DNA of 64,000 bases from Lewinellaceae bacterium. GTDB taxonomy: Bacteria > Bacteroidota > Bacteroidia > Chitinophagales > Saprospiraceae. Positions within the stretch are counted from its first letter, which is position 1. Each line of letters opens with the position of its first letter. The stretch is taken from the NCBI GenBank assembly GCA_020636005.1, contig JACJYR010000001.1, positions 2,242,001 through 2,306,000 of the forward strand, in the 5' to 3' direction. The position numbers and the translations under genes were made by a program. Below the pieces are notes generated by a model. It had not been told where the DNA came from and made no database searches. It saw nothing but the letters and a program-made list of their open reading frames with translations. Below, one piece after another: positions 51,587 through 60,431 of this stretch.

Positions 51587-51718
51587 TCGTTTGGTTTCCG
51601 AATTTCAGGATTGACTTATGAGGCAGCTTCTGGCTCTCAATATGGGTACGGCTATTTTTTTGGAAGAATCCCATGAGCGTCATTTTTTTTTGCAGGCCCT
51701 TTCAGGATAGCAGGCCCC

Positions 51719-52027
51719 TTATTCCATTAGCTTCATCACCGTCCTGAAAGCTACGAATTTGCCCTGGTAGCGCTCCGAATGTTCCTTTTGCAAGGCAGGC
51801 GCTTCTTCGTCCCAATACCTGTGCAGCGCTTCCATGTTTTTGCAAAAATACTGGATGGCATAGGTCACTCCTTCCTCGTCGGCGGGCGGGTCGAGCAGGC
51901 GCATCATCAGGTTTTTTGTGAAAAAGCCCGTGTTCATCACATCTGGTATATGGACGGCGCGCATCCATTCTACCCAATCGTCGTGGACGCTGCGGTCTAT
52001 CTTTACGGTGACGTTGTACAAAATCAT
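51719..52027 (-). CDS. DUF4286 protein
   Basis: 102 residues from the ATG at 52027 (MILYNVTVKIDRSVHDDWVEWM). A longer frame to 52168 would overlap the divergent gene and is not supported. The pattern HDDWVEWMRAVHIPDVMNTGFF and AIQYFCKNMEALHRYWDEEAPAL is that of DUF4286, a dimeric alpha+beta barrel related to ABM/EthD domains. The function is unknown. It is divergent from the EW-repeat protein with an 81-bp gap. Confidence 0.88.
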   Translation of the reverse strand: MILYNVTVKIDRSVHDDWVEWMRAVHIPDVMNTGFFTKNLMMRLLDPPADEEGVTYAIQYFCKNMEALHRYWDEEAPALQKEHSERYQGKFVAFRTVMKLME

Positions 52028-52108
52028 GCGTTTATTTTTACGTTGGGGAAAATGGCAACGGCCAAGTTCAATAATTTTACCAACTCGAAAAACAGCCATT
52101 ACAATTTT

Positions 52109-52657
52109 ATGAAAAACATCCTCGTGCCCGTCCTCTTTTTGTTCCTCCCATTTATCACTAAAGGCCAATACCTCACAGGCATTGCCTCCCGCTACAGCGA
52201 CAGCTTTGTAGAATGGCTGTTTTATACAGAAGATGAAACGGCAGAGGGCGAGCTAAAAATCCGTTGGCAGTTCCAAACAGATGACTTTACCGAGTGGGAC
52301 TACCGCATCGGCGAAACTTTTGGCGACATCAAACTGAAATGGAAAGGTAAGCCAGACGAATGGGAACTGCGTGGCAACAACAATATCATTAGTGCCCGCA
52401 CCCTCTGGAATGGCGACTTCCGGGAGTGGCGCATCACCAACAACTCGATCTCCCTGACCCTGAAAACCAAATGGGGCAACCAATGGGACGAGTGGCAACT
52501 GCGGGACGACCACCACGGGCAGTTTACCATGTACACCAACTATGAGAGCGACCCCCGCGATTGGATCATCGTGGACGAAATGGACGCCGATATTTCCTTT
52601 GAAATGAAAATGATGATGATGTTCATCGTGGTGTTCAATAGTTCGCCCAAGCAATAA
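52109..52657 (+). CDS. Secreted protein with six 22-residue Asp/Glu-Trp repeats
   Basis: 182 residues; start at the ATG at 52109, giving a signal peptide ending near KGQ (about residue 20). The mature part consists of repeats with a conserved acidic-Trp pair: EW36, EW63, EW85, EW107, EW129 and DW152, that is spacing 27, 22, 22, 22 and 23. A second Trp precedes most pairs by 7 residues (W78, W100, W122). Repeats end in short hydrophobic strands (LKIRW, LKLKW, LTLKTKW), suggesting a beta-solenoid or a beta-sheet with a Trp ladder. I do not recognise the family. No paralogue is in the window. Confidence 0.8.
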   Translation: MKNILVPVLFLFLPFITKGQYLTGIASRYSDSFVEWLFYTEDETAEGELKIRWQFQTDDFTEWDYRIGETFGDIKLKWKGKPDEWELRGNNNIISARTLWNGDFREWRITNNSISLTLKTKWGNQWDEWQLRDDHHGQFTMYTNYESDPRDWIIVDEMDADISFEMKMMMMFIVVFNSSPKQ

Positions 52658-52687
52658 TATCGAAGCGCATTTTGCAAAACACCTTTC

Positions 52688-53230
52688 TTAATTTTCCCTC
52701 CTTAATTCCTTTAAATACCACGCATCGCAACTGCCATGCCCCGTGGCGCCCATTGGTGCACCTAGCTTTTCAAAACCTAATTTTTGGTACAGCCTGTTGG
52801 CCTGCTCCATGCGTTCGACAGTTTCGAGGTAGCACCGGTGGTAGCCGATTTTGAGGGCAGCTTCGAGGCAGCGGGTGGCCATTTCCCAGCCAAGGCCATG
52901 CCCCCGCAGCACAGGGTAAAAGTACATTTTCTTCAATTCGCAAATCCGTTCATCACCCCCGTGAAGTGGGCCGATACCGCCGCAGCCAAGGATTTCAACA
53001 TCGCCGGGGCGGGTGATGACAAAGAAGGCTGATTGGCTATTGTGGTAGGTTTCAAACATATTGTCCACCTCCGGATCGAGGATGGAGTAGCCTTCGCCGA
53101 CACACCCAAATTCCGTCATCACGGTGCGGATGAGCCGGGCGACCTGTTCGTTGTCCTGGGGCTGGATTGGGCGCAACACAAACGCTGTGGCTACACTTTT
53201 TGTCGGGTGGTTAATAGGCGGGTTGTTCAT
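52688..53230 (-). CDS. GNAT-family acetyltransferase
   Basis: 180 residues. The GNAT motif A is visible in LKKMYFYPVLRGHGLGWEMATRCLEAA (Q/RxxGxG/A signature), and C-terminal YLETVERMEQANRLYQKLGFEKLG is motif B. It transfers acetyl from acetyl-CoA to an amine; substrate unknown. Similar Bacteroidota proteins are called GNAT or PanZ-like. It is convergent with the EW-repeat protein (30-bp gap). Confidence 0.9.
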   Translation of the reverse strand: MNNPPINHPTKSVATAFVLRPIQPQDNEQVARLIRTVMTEFGCVGEGYSILDPEVDNMFETYHNSQSAFFVITRPGDVEILGCGGIGPLHGGDERICELKKMYFYPVLRGHGLGWEMATRCLEAALKIGYHRCYLETVERMEQANRLYQKLGFEKLGAPMGATGHGSCDAWYLKELRREN

Positions 53231-53310
53231 TATTTAATCTGTTTTGGCTTGAAATACGGGTTGTAAAATGCAACTTTACCCACAAATTTCACCAAAAAAA
53301 TTCATCCACC

Positions 53311-53826
53311 ATGCAGGAACTGACCCTTGCCCAAGCCTATGATTTTTTTGAAAATCACCTTGAAAAGCTGATGTGGGAACTGCCGCCCGACCTCCGGCCG
53401 CTTTGGGGGCAGATGACGCCTCAACATGCTGTGGAACATTTGAACTGGATTTGGGGCGCATCGAACGGAAAGGAGAATTTCCCGGTGAAGACACCCGCAG
53501 ACCAATTGCCCCGCTACCGCAGGTTCCTGTTTATCAACATGGCAATGGATCCAGGCGTGAAGTCGCCCATCATGGATCCCGACACGCTGCCGCCCCTGAA
53601 ACACCTTGACTTTGAGACCGCTGTGGAGGTTTTTTTTCAAGAATGGAAGGATTTTGAAACCTATTACCGGGAGCATCCCGGCGCTAAAACCAACAACGCC
53701 GTTTTTGGCCCCCTGACGGGAGACGAATGGCGGTTGTTCCATTTCAAGCATATTGTACACCACCTGGCGCAGTTCGGCGTGACGACAGTGGAAGCGCATG
53801 GGCTGGAATACCGGGTTCGGCAATAA
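53311..53826 (+). CDS. DinB-like metal-binding fold protein
   Basis: 171 residues. Helix-rich with the metal-ligand pattern MTPQHAVEHLNW and FKHIVHHLAQFG, typical of DinB/DUF1569 four-helix proteins. These enzymes (glutathione/bacillithiol transferases and others) bind zinc or nickel via three His. It probably modifies a small thiol or acts in detoxification; no clear substrate. It is a single gene 470 bp from the next, which also encodes a DinB-like protein. The region between them holds two REP-like hairpins. Confidence 0.8.
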   Translation: MQELTLAQAYDFFENHLEKLMWELPPDLRPLWGQMTPQHAVEHLNWIWGASNGKENFPVKTPADQLPRYRRFLFINMAMDPGVKSPIMDPDTLPPLKHLDFETAVEVFFQEWKDFETYYREHPGAKTNNAVFGPLTGDEWRLFHFKHIVHHLAQFGVTTVEAHGLEYRVRQ

Positions 53827-54167
53827 CTTATTCTGATGGTGTTTGCGTGATAAGGCATTTAGCATTCGCTCATCCCCCCTTAAGGTAAAGCAGGTTTGAT
53901 AACCCGGCCTCTCAATACGGAAAAGTATCGCTGATTTGCCATTTCACCTTAAAGAGGCTGATGAACGTAGGCATTTATTTTAAAATAGGGATGGTTTTGC
54001 CGGTAGTTGCGACAAAGAGTTGTTAGCGCCCCAGGAGCTCAAAGCCCTCGGTTCAACAAAACCTGCCAAAGGGCAGTATAAAAAGTCGTAAAACACCAGT
54101 GCAATTAAATATTGGTTCTTTGACAAATCTTGTGGTCATCTGTTAAAGCGGCTCAAAGTGATAGCCA

Positions 54168-54237
54168 ATTTTCAACCCACGACTGAAGTCGTGGGTTGAA
54201 AATCAAGCGGTTATGTGCTAAACCGTTTTAACGGTTT
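54168..54237. repeat. Two REP-like hairpins
   Basis: ATTTTCAACCCACGAC with loop TGAA pairs perfectly over 16 bp (54168-54203). AAACCGTT-TT-AACGGTTT (54220-54237) is an 8-bp stem. CCCACGAC-type hairpins resemble REP sequences linked to RAYT/IS200-like transposases. The rest of 53827-54296 is without feature. Confidence 0.7.
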
Positions 54238-54296
54238 CCTTACTCTACAGAATTTGCCAAAGAACATAAACATTTAAACATCGAAAACAAGGACTT

Positions 54297-54728
54297 ATGC
54301 AAGACGACCTTCTTCGCCATTTCCAACACCTGCTCCACCAACTAAAGGCAGAGATAGCAGGCTATCCTGATGAAAAAAGCCTTTGGCAGGCACCTGATGG
54401 CATCAGCAATTCAGCAGGCAACCTCTGTTACCACCTTTGCGGCAACCTCAACCATTTTATCGGGCATGGGCTTGGCGATACGGGCTATGTGCGGGATCGC
54501 CCACTGGAGTTTAGCATCAGGGACGTGCCGAGGGCGGAGTTGATCCAATGGGTGGAACAAACTTCCGATATGCTGGCAAGGGTGCTGCCCGGCGTAGATT
54601 TGGAGGCAGACTGTCAGCCCGGCCTGTGGCCTGAACCTATGAAAGTGGGCGATGAATTGCTGAGGCTGCTGTGGCACCTGGGCTATCACCTGGGCCAGAT
54701 TAACTATCACCGGCGGTTGTTGACCTAG
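54297..54728 (+). CDS. DinB family protein
   Basis: 143 residues. The start ATG at 54297 is clear. Conserved elements are LCYHLCGNLNHFIGHGLGDTGY and LWHLGYHLGQINYHRRLLT, with His positions fitting a DinB/DUF1572 metal site. It is similar in fold to the gene at 53311. The enzymatic role is unknown; members may be metal-dependent thiol transferases. The stop overlaps an in-frame GTG that would be an alternative start of the next gene. Confidence 0.85.
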   Translation: MQDDLLRHFQHLLHQLKAEIAGYPDEKSLWQAPDGISNSAGNLCYHLCGNLNHFIGHGLGDTGYVRDRPLEFSIRDVPRAELIQWVEQTSDMLARVLPGVDLEADCQPGLWPEPMKVGDELLRLLWHLGYHLGQINYHRRLLT

Positions 54729-54769
54729 TGGATCCTTGCATTGCATGGCCGCCTACCCAAATTGGTTTT

Positions 54770-57265
54770 ATGATAAAAAGAACATCTCTGCTATTAGCTG
54801 TGCTGGTAATGCCATATTTGATGGTTTGCCAAACAATACCTATTTGTGACACGCCCGCCAATGGCTCCAACTGGCGTTGCCTGGGGCCATTTTCCCCACC
54901 TCCGCCCGGCCTGAATGCCCGGCCCGCCAATACTGGCACCGGTGCAAAACTGCAGGTAAAATTCACTGACCCTGCTGCGCCAAACCCGCAAACCCTGTAT
55001 GCCTGCACACCGACTGGCGGCCTTTTCCGCACCAACAATGTGCTGGATTCCGTGCCCCTTTGGGAAAACGTCACAGACAGTACCCGGTTGCCCGTTCTTG
55101 GTGTCCGCGGTTTTGCCTTTGAACCCGGCAACCCCGATGTCATCTATATCGGCGCAGGCATCCGGTATCCATTGTACCTGCGCAGGTACTTCGGCATCGG
55201 CGTACTAAAGACCACCGATGGAGGAAAATCCTGGCAGCAGACGGGGCTTAGCTTTCAGCAACAGGGCAACTGGGGGACGGCTTGCCACGAGATTCTGGTA
55301 CACCCCACCGGGCACGACACGGTTTATGCACTGTGCGGGCCTTTTTTGTACAAATCAACGGACGCCGGTGAATCTTTTGTGTTGAAAAAAACGCTGGATC
55401 ACCAAAACCCCCTCAAGTGGCCCGCCGCCTTCCGGGATATTGCCTTCCGTCCAAACGAACCGGACGTACTTTACCTAAGCTCCGATGCCAATTTTTTTTA
55501 CCGCTCCCTGGATGGCGGGGAAAGCTGGGAAGAGACCAATGTTGCCGATTGGGGCGTAGAAGGCCGGGTCGGCAGGATTGACATCGCTGTTTCGGCAAAA
55601 AACCCCGACCTCGTGTACCTTTCCTGCATCTCAAAAACAGCAGCCATCCTGCGCTCCCGCGATGGAGGAGATTCCTGGCAGATCATGCTGGACAAGAACC
55701 TGAATACCAGCTATGAGAAGAACGCTTTTGTGGTTTCGCCAAATGACATAAATACTTTGTACTGTGGTGGACTCTACGTGGTGAAAGTGGCAGTCGGGGA
55801 CAGTGCAGCCAGTTTTTCTACCATTGGCGGCAGCGATATGCACCTCGACCACCGGGCGCTCACCGTCGTGGACGATGGGGACGGCAACGACATCATTTAC
55901 TCGGCCAACGACGGCGGCCTTTACAGGGGTTTCTTACAGGATAAAAAGTGGAACTGGGCAGATGTCTCTGGCTGGGGGCTGAACAACATGCAGTTCTATG
56001 GCATCGCCGTGGCAGAAGACTATTCCTACATTCCCGGCGGCACGCAGGATTTGGGCATCATGGTTATTTATCCCGATGGCAGCAACCTAAAACCCTCGGT
56101 GGGTGGCGACGGGACAGATTGTGCAATTGACAAATACGACCCCAGTTATGCCTACGGCATTTCATGGGCGCTGGGGCCGCCCCGACTGCTGCGCTCTACC
56201 GAGAGTGGCACAAAGTGGGGATGGACTTTTGAAAAGGGCATGGAAGGGGTGGGCGATCCTTACTATTACCAATTGGCCTCCCACGACAACGGCAATATCT
56301 ATGCGGGCAATGAAGACATCTTCCGCCTGCCGCACAAAACGGAAACGTGGTTACCCATAGGCGACATCCCTTTGCCTACTGAATTGCCTTATAAAATAAC
56401 GGCCATGTGCGTGGCCCCGTCCGATGCCAACGTGATTTATGCCTATGGCGATCAATTGTATAAAACAGAAAACGGCATGGCCGTCACTGAAGAAGTTGTT
56501 TGGAAGGGAATGGCCGGTAATATTGGCCGTGCTGCCGATCCGGTAAACGGCGGTGCTTCCATTCTGGCTATAGAGGTGGACGCCGCCCACCCGGAGAAAG
56601 TGTGGCTGGGCTTCAATTCCTACCAATCGGAATACAAAGTCTATTTTTCCGCCGATGGCGGGAGCAATTGGCAGAACGTGAGCAAAGGACTGCCGCCTTA
56701 CCCGGTCGCTTCGCTTGCCTTTCAGGCCGGTACGGAGGATGTCTTATATGCCGGCACGGACGTAGGGGTTTTCTACAACCCGAACGCCTCCGACCCTGCC
56801 TCGGAATGGCTGTGTTTCAACAAAGGCCTGCCCGTTTGCCTGGTAGCTGATTTGGAAATGAACTACTGCCAGGGCAAGATTGTGGCCGGTACTTTTGGGC
56901 GGGGGATATGGGAGTCGCCCTTTGGCATCCCTTCCAGTTTTAAGACTACCGAAATAAGCAAAGACACCGTCTGGGATTTTGCCATCCTTCGCTCGGATGT
57001 CGTTGTAAAAAAAGGAGCAACGCTTACCATGAAAGGAGAAATAAGGGCCATGCCCAGCGTAAAAATCAGGGTGGAAAAAAAAGCCAGGCTCATATTGGAC
57101 GGTGCGCATCTAAAAGTTTTGTGTGGCGAAACCTGGAACGGCATCGAGCTGGAAGAAGACAATGGGAGCTTCTTTAGTTTTCTTTTTGGTAAAAACCCGG
57201 GCGAACTGGAGCTGAAAAATGGCGCTGTTGTTGAAAACACCACCTCCGGCCTACCGAACAAATGA
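54770..57265 (+). CDS. Second sortilin/Asp-box exoprotein
   Basis: 831 residues from the ATG at 54770 (MIKRTSLLLAVLVMPYLM, a signal peptide ending near MVCQ). At least four Asp-box repeats are visible (KTTDGGKSW, YRSLDGGESW, LRSRDGGDSW, FSADGGSNW) with a VPS10-like propeller. The C-terminus (about 735-831) has a beta-helix-like pattern DVVVKKGATLTMKGEI and ELKNGAVVENT, like pectate-lyase-fold proteins. It is probably surface displayed. The next gene starts within its stop (ATGA at 57262) in frame, but I prefer a later start there. Confidence 0.85.
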   Translation: MIKRTSLLLAVLVMPYLMVCQTIPICDTPANGSNWRCLGPFSPPPPGLNARPANTGTGAKLQVKFTDPAAPNPQTLYACTPTGGLFRTNNVLDSVPLWENVTDSTRLPVLGVRGFAFEPGNPDVIYIGAGIRYPLYLRRYFGIGVLKTTDGGKSWQQTGLSFQQQGNWGTACHEILVHPTGHDTVYALCGPFLYKSTDAGESFVLKKTLDHQNPLKWPAAFRDIAFRPNEPDVLYLSSDANFFYRSLDGGESWEETNVADWGVEGRVGRIDIAVSAKNPDLVYLSCISKTAAILRSRDGGDSWQIMLDKNLNTSYEKNAFVVSPNDINTLYCGGLYVVKVAVGDSAASFSTIGGSDMHLDHRALTVVDDGDGNDIIYSANDGGLYRGFLQDKKWNWADVSGWGLNNMQFYGIAVAEDYSYIPGGTQDLGIMVIYPDGSNLKPSVGGDGTDCAIDKYDPSYAYGISWALGPPRLLRSTESGTKWGWTFEKGMEGVGDPYYYQLASHDNGNIYAGNEDIFRLPHKTETWLPIGDIPLPTELPYKITAMCVAPSDANVIYAYGDQLYKTENGMAVTEEVVWKGMAGNIGRAADPVNGGASILAIEVDAAHPEKVWLGFNSYQSEYKVYFSADGGSNWQNVSKGLPPYPVASLAFQAGTEDVLYAGTDVGVFYNPNASDPASEWLCFNKGLPVCLVADLEMNYCQGKIVAGTFGRGIWESPFGIPSSFKTTEISKDTVWDFAILRSDVVVKKGATLTMKGEIRAMPSVKIRVEKKARLILDGAHLKVLCGETWNGIELEEDNGSFFSFLFGKNPGELELKNGAVVENTTSGLPNK

Positions 57266-57309
57266 TGCCCCGGAAAACATTCCTATTCAAAAAAAATCCA
57301 AACTCATTT

Positions 57310-58305
57310 ATGAAATCGAACATCTTGTTTTTCTTCCTCACGCTCTCCACTTTGGCGCAGGCGCAATACACCTACATCAGCGACCGCCGCTTCTTCGGCA
57401 CCGACGACCTGGTCGGTTACGACTTCAAGCCCGCCGTCAAGGAAATCCCCAACGAAAGCAGGGAGGACATTGATGCAGGAAAGTATTCCTTCGGTATCTC
57501 ATTCAACAACCTCTATGTAAAAGGGGACGGCATTGAAGGGGTTTACAATATCAACAACATCCACCCCGAAGAATACGGTTTTAAGCTGTTGTTGATGAAC
57601 GCCCGCGATGCCCGGTTGCAGGGGCACCTCAAGGTGATCATCAATAAATATAATATGGTGGAGGCGCTCATTTTCAAACGTTCGCCCACTGACAAGGAGA
57701 TCATCTTTTACCAGTCGGCCATCCCCGGCAAACTGAACGACGAAGAGAAAGCCTACTTCACTGACCGGGGTGAACTGGTGATAGAAAGCACCGACTCCCT
57801 ATGGGGCAAAACTTTCTACCCCTTCCTCCGCATCCACAAGGACGCCAACGTGCAGGAGCGCCTGAAAATGAAGGACAGCACAAGCATCACATTCATCGAG
57901 ACCATCACCGTGGTGGAAAAAGACGCCAAAAAAAAGAAGAAATCAAAGGAGGAAGGAGCCGGGGAAAGCCCAGTGGATTCCCTGACGCTAAGAATAGACG
58001 AGGCGGGTGCCGATTCTATATTGGCGGGCGATCCTGACAAAAAAGTCAAAATCACGAAGGAATATTTCGTGGTAGTCCAATCAATCCTTCAATACAAGGA
58101 TGGCCAAAGGGAAAACACGACCGAAAAGTACCCCATCAGGAAAATCAACGAGAAAGAAGATGCCGAGGCCGGGCTGCAGGAAGAAAAATACCTGTGGGAG
58201 TTTGTCACCGACAATAAAACTAAAATTCACCTGTATCTGAATGGCGACCATACGGTCAGTACTTTTGAGGTAGGGGAAAAGGTATATCTGATGAGGGGTT
58301 TTTGA
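57310..58305 (+). CDS. Hypothetical exported protein
   Basis: 331 residues from the ATG at 57310 (MKSNILFFFLTLSTLAQAQ, a signal peptide). An in-frame ATG at 57262 would couple it to the upstream stop but adds a basic segment before the signal peptide. The mature part contains DGIEGVYNINNIHPEEYGFKLLLMNARDARLQGHL and a low-complexity acidic/basic stretch (DAKKKKKSKEEGAGES, about residues 200-215). The last 60 residues are beta-rich. The family is common in Bacteroidota, but function is unknown. It is likely co-transcribed with the sortilin-like gene. Confidence 0.75.
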   Translation: MKSNILFFFLTLSTLAQAQYTYISDRRFFGTDDLVGYDFKPAVKEIPNESREDIDAGKYSFGISFNNLYVKGDGIEGVYNINNIHPEEYGFKLLLMNARDARLQGHLKVIINKYNMVEALIFKRSPTDKEIIFYQSAIPGKLNDEEKAYFTDRGELVIESTDSLWGKTFYPFLRIHKDANVQERLKMKDSTSITFIETITVVEKDAKKKKKSKEEGAGESPVDSLTLRIDEAGADSILAGDPDKKVKITKEYFVVVQSILQYKDGQRENTTEKYPIRKINEKEDAEAGLQEEKYLWEFVTDNKTKIHLYLNGDHTVSTFEVGEKVYLMRGF

Positions 58306-58325
58306 GAAAAGCCAGGGTAAAAAGT

Positions 58326-59786
58326 TCAGTTTTTATTACCATCCCCTTCGAGTCCGTATTTGTCTATCAAAAAGACAAGGCTCGTAATGGCGGCCGTTCC
58401 AAGTTCAAGCTCCCGTTTGTTTACGGTTTCAAAAACATCGGCATGGGTGTGGTGGTAGTCGAAATAACGCTGCGGATCGGGTTCATAACCTATCAGCAGG
58501 GCCTGTTGGCTTTTCAATGGGGAAATATCGGCGCCGCCCCCACCCTTTTTGATGCGGAGGCCATAGGGTTCGAGCAGGTCGGACCAGGGCTGCATAGCAG
58601 GGAATCTTAGAGCGAAAACGTCGGCCTCGCCGTCCACCGTGAAACCCCTTGGCGTGAAGCCGCCCCGGTCGCTTTCAATAGCCGCCAGGTGAAACTCACC
58701 TTTTCGCTTGGCCTCTTCTCCGTAGGTCTTCCCGCCCATCAGACCGTTTTCCTCGTTCATAAATAGAACACAACGGATGGTCCGCCTGGGTTGGTAATTC
58801 AGCCTTTTCAATAGTTGAAGGACGCCCATAGATTGTACACAGCCAGCGCCGTCGTCGTGGGCACCTTCCCCTACGTCCCAGGAGTCGAGGTGGCCGCCTA
58901 CCAGGATGATTTCTTCGGGCTTTTCTGAGCCTTTGATTTCTCCAACCACGCTATAGGACGGCTCATCTTCAAACTGCTGGCAAAGGGTGCGCATAAACAC
59001 TTTTACTTCGCCTTGTTGTAACAGGCTGCTTAAAAGCTCGGCGTCGTTCGTGCTGATTGCCACTGCCGGTATTTTTTCGATCCCGTCCCGGTACGCCAGT
59101 CCTCCGGTATGCGGCACATCGTCCAGCCCGGAAGCCATCGAACGGACGAGAACGCCAATAGCTCCGTACTTAGCCGCTTCGGAAGCACCCCAGGCCCTTT
59201 GTTCAACGGCGCCGCCGTAGGCTTCGAAAGTGTTGATTTTGGTGGGATCAAAAGGGCGGTTGAAGAATACGATTTTGCCTTTCACCGAGGCTGGTCCCAG
59301 TTTTTCCAGTTCTTCAAAGGTTTTTACTTCGACAACCGGTGCTGCGATACCGCGCTCGCCGGTACCAATGGCGTTGCCCAATGCCAGGCTATGGAGTTCT
59401 ACTGTTCCCATCACAGACTGCGAAATCCTCACTATTTCCTTTTCCCCCCTTATCCAATGAGGTACCCGGCAGGGCTGCAGCCAAACGGAATCCAACCCAA
59501 GTGTGTCCAACATCTGGCGGGTGAATTCAACGGCAGCGGCAGCCTGGGGGGAAGCACTCAAACGGTGGCCGACTTCTTTGGTAAGGTGCCGCAACCAATC
59601 GTAGCATTGGCTGTTCGTTAGGGCGATATCGTGGATTTTCCGGATAAATAAAGCGTCTTCATCTATCTTTTCGCTTTGCGTAAAAGCACTAAAAGTTGCA
59701 AATACACTAAGAAACATGGCCCCCAAAAGCCTTTTTTTTAAAAAAAATATTTTCTGTATTTGTAAAGAAATTATCATTGGTTGCAT
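58326..59786 (-). CDS. M28-family aminopeptidase/carboxypeptidase Q-like
   Basis: 486 residues; start at 59786 chosen so that the signal peptide (LLGAMFLSVFATFSAFTQ) lies near the N-terminus, though 59777 or 59717 are possible. The dizinc site is seen in LVGGHLDSWDVGEGAHDDGAG, FMNEENGLMGGK, AAIESDRGG and DYHHTHADVF. A PA domain insert lies at about 130-270. It releases amino acids from peptides outside the inner membrane. The region after this gene, 59787-59976, is AT-rich and has no other feature that I can support. Confidence 0.9.
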   Translation of the reverse strand: MQPMIISLQIQKIFFLKKRLLGAMFLSVFATFSAFTQSEKIDEDALFIRKIHDIALTNSQCYDWLRHLTKEVGHRLSASPQAAAAVEFTRQMLDTLGLDSVWLQPCRVPHWIRGEKEIVRISQSVMGTVELHSLALGNAIGTGERGIAAPVVEVKTFEELEKLGPASVKGKIVFFNRPFDPTKINTFEAYGGAVEQRAWGASEAAKYGAIGVLVRSMASGLDDVPHTGGLAYRDGIEKIPAVAISTNDAELLSSLLQQGEVKVFMRTLCQQFEDEPSYSVVGEIKGSEKPEEIILVGGHLDSWDVGEGAHDDGAGCVQSMGVLQLLKRLNYQPRRTIRCVLFMNEENGLMGGKTYGEEAKRKGEFHLAAIESDRGGFTPRGFTVDGEADVFALRFPAMQPWSDLLEPYGLRIKKGGGGADISPLKSQQALLIGYEPDPQRYFDYHHTHADVFETVNKRELELGTAAITSLVFLIDKYGLEGDGNKN

Positions 59787-59976
59787 ATTTTTCAAGAAAA
59801 ATAGTCTTCTATTGAAGCAGCAAAAAAATAGAAATATTAGCAATAAATTTCAAAATTACCGCACAGTTTAAAATTTTATTCCAAAAACGGCGCAAAGTGA
59901 CCTAATAATCATACTTAAGATCACTGCCTTTGCAAAAAAAAGCAACGCCCCGTAATTCGGAAAACAGAAAATTTTA

Positions 59977-60111
59977 ATGACAAACTTTCAAAAATTCATT
60001 TTACCTTTGTCAACCGAATCTAATGGTAGTTTTTACACCAAGAAGAATAATTCCCTCAGGAATGCTTTGAGGGCCTGTATAAAGAAAAATAATTTGGTTT
60101 TATTTGGTTAG
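59977..60111 (+). CDS. Candidate 44-residue small protein
   Basis: ATG at 59977 opens 44 codons (MTNFQKFILPLSTESNGS... ending KKNNLVLFG) with a TAG at 60109-60111. A strong Rho-independent terminator starts at the stop codon. The C-terminal half is basic (TKKNNSLRNALRACIKKNN). A weak -7-like TGCCTTTG lies at about 59926. An alternative is a small RNA: TACCTTTG (60002-60009) is a perfect -7 element that would start a 130-base transcript ending at the same terminator. I cannot distinguish between the two. Confidence 0.45.
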   Translation: MTNFQKFILPLSTESNGSFYTKKNNSLRNALRACIKKNNLVLFG

Positions 60112-60152
60112 GGCTGAGGTAGTGCTAAAAGCGCTGCCTCTTTTTTTTGCCC
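60111..60152 (+). terminator. Rho-independent terminator
   Basis: GAGGTAGTGCT, loop AAA, then AGCGCTGCCTC gives an 11-bp stem with two G-U pairs, followed by eight T (60141-60148). GGGC/GCCC extends the base further. It is the best canonical terminator in the window and implies a transcript ending here. Confidence 0.85.
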
Positions 60153-60431
60153 AAAAGAAAAGCAAATCTAAGAATCACCGAGCCAAGGGAGCCGAAAAGT
60201 CCTTCCTAAACCTATTTTTCCCACCTGGTTGTACCCATTTGGGGGTTTTATCGTCCTAAACCGACAAACCCCTCCCGTAAAAACTTATTTTTCCTATTTT
60301 CGTGGACTGAATTTGCTTGTACCTTATCGTAACTTGCTGTAAACCAATATTTTGAAGGACTCTCCAGGCAAGCCTTTCAAGGTGGGTTTTCCTGAAGGGC
60401 GCCTCTCGACAAGCACTACTATTTCATTTGA

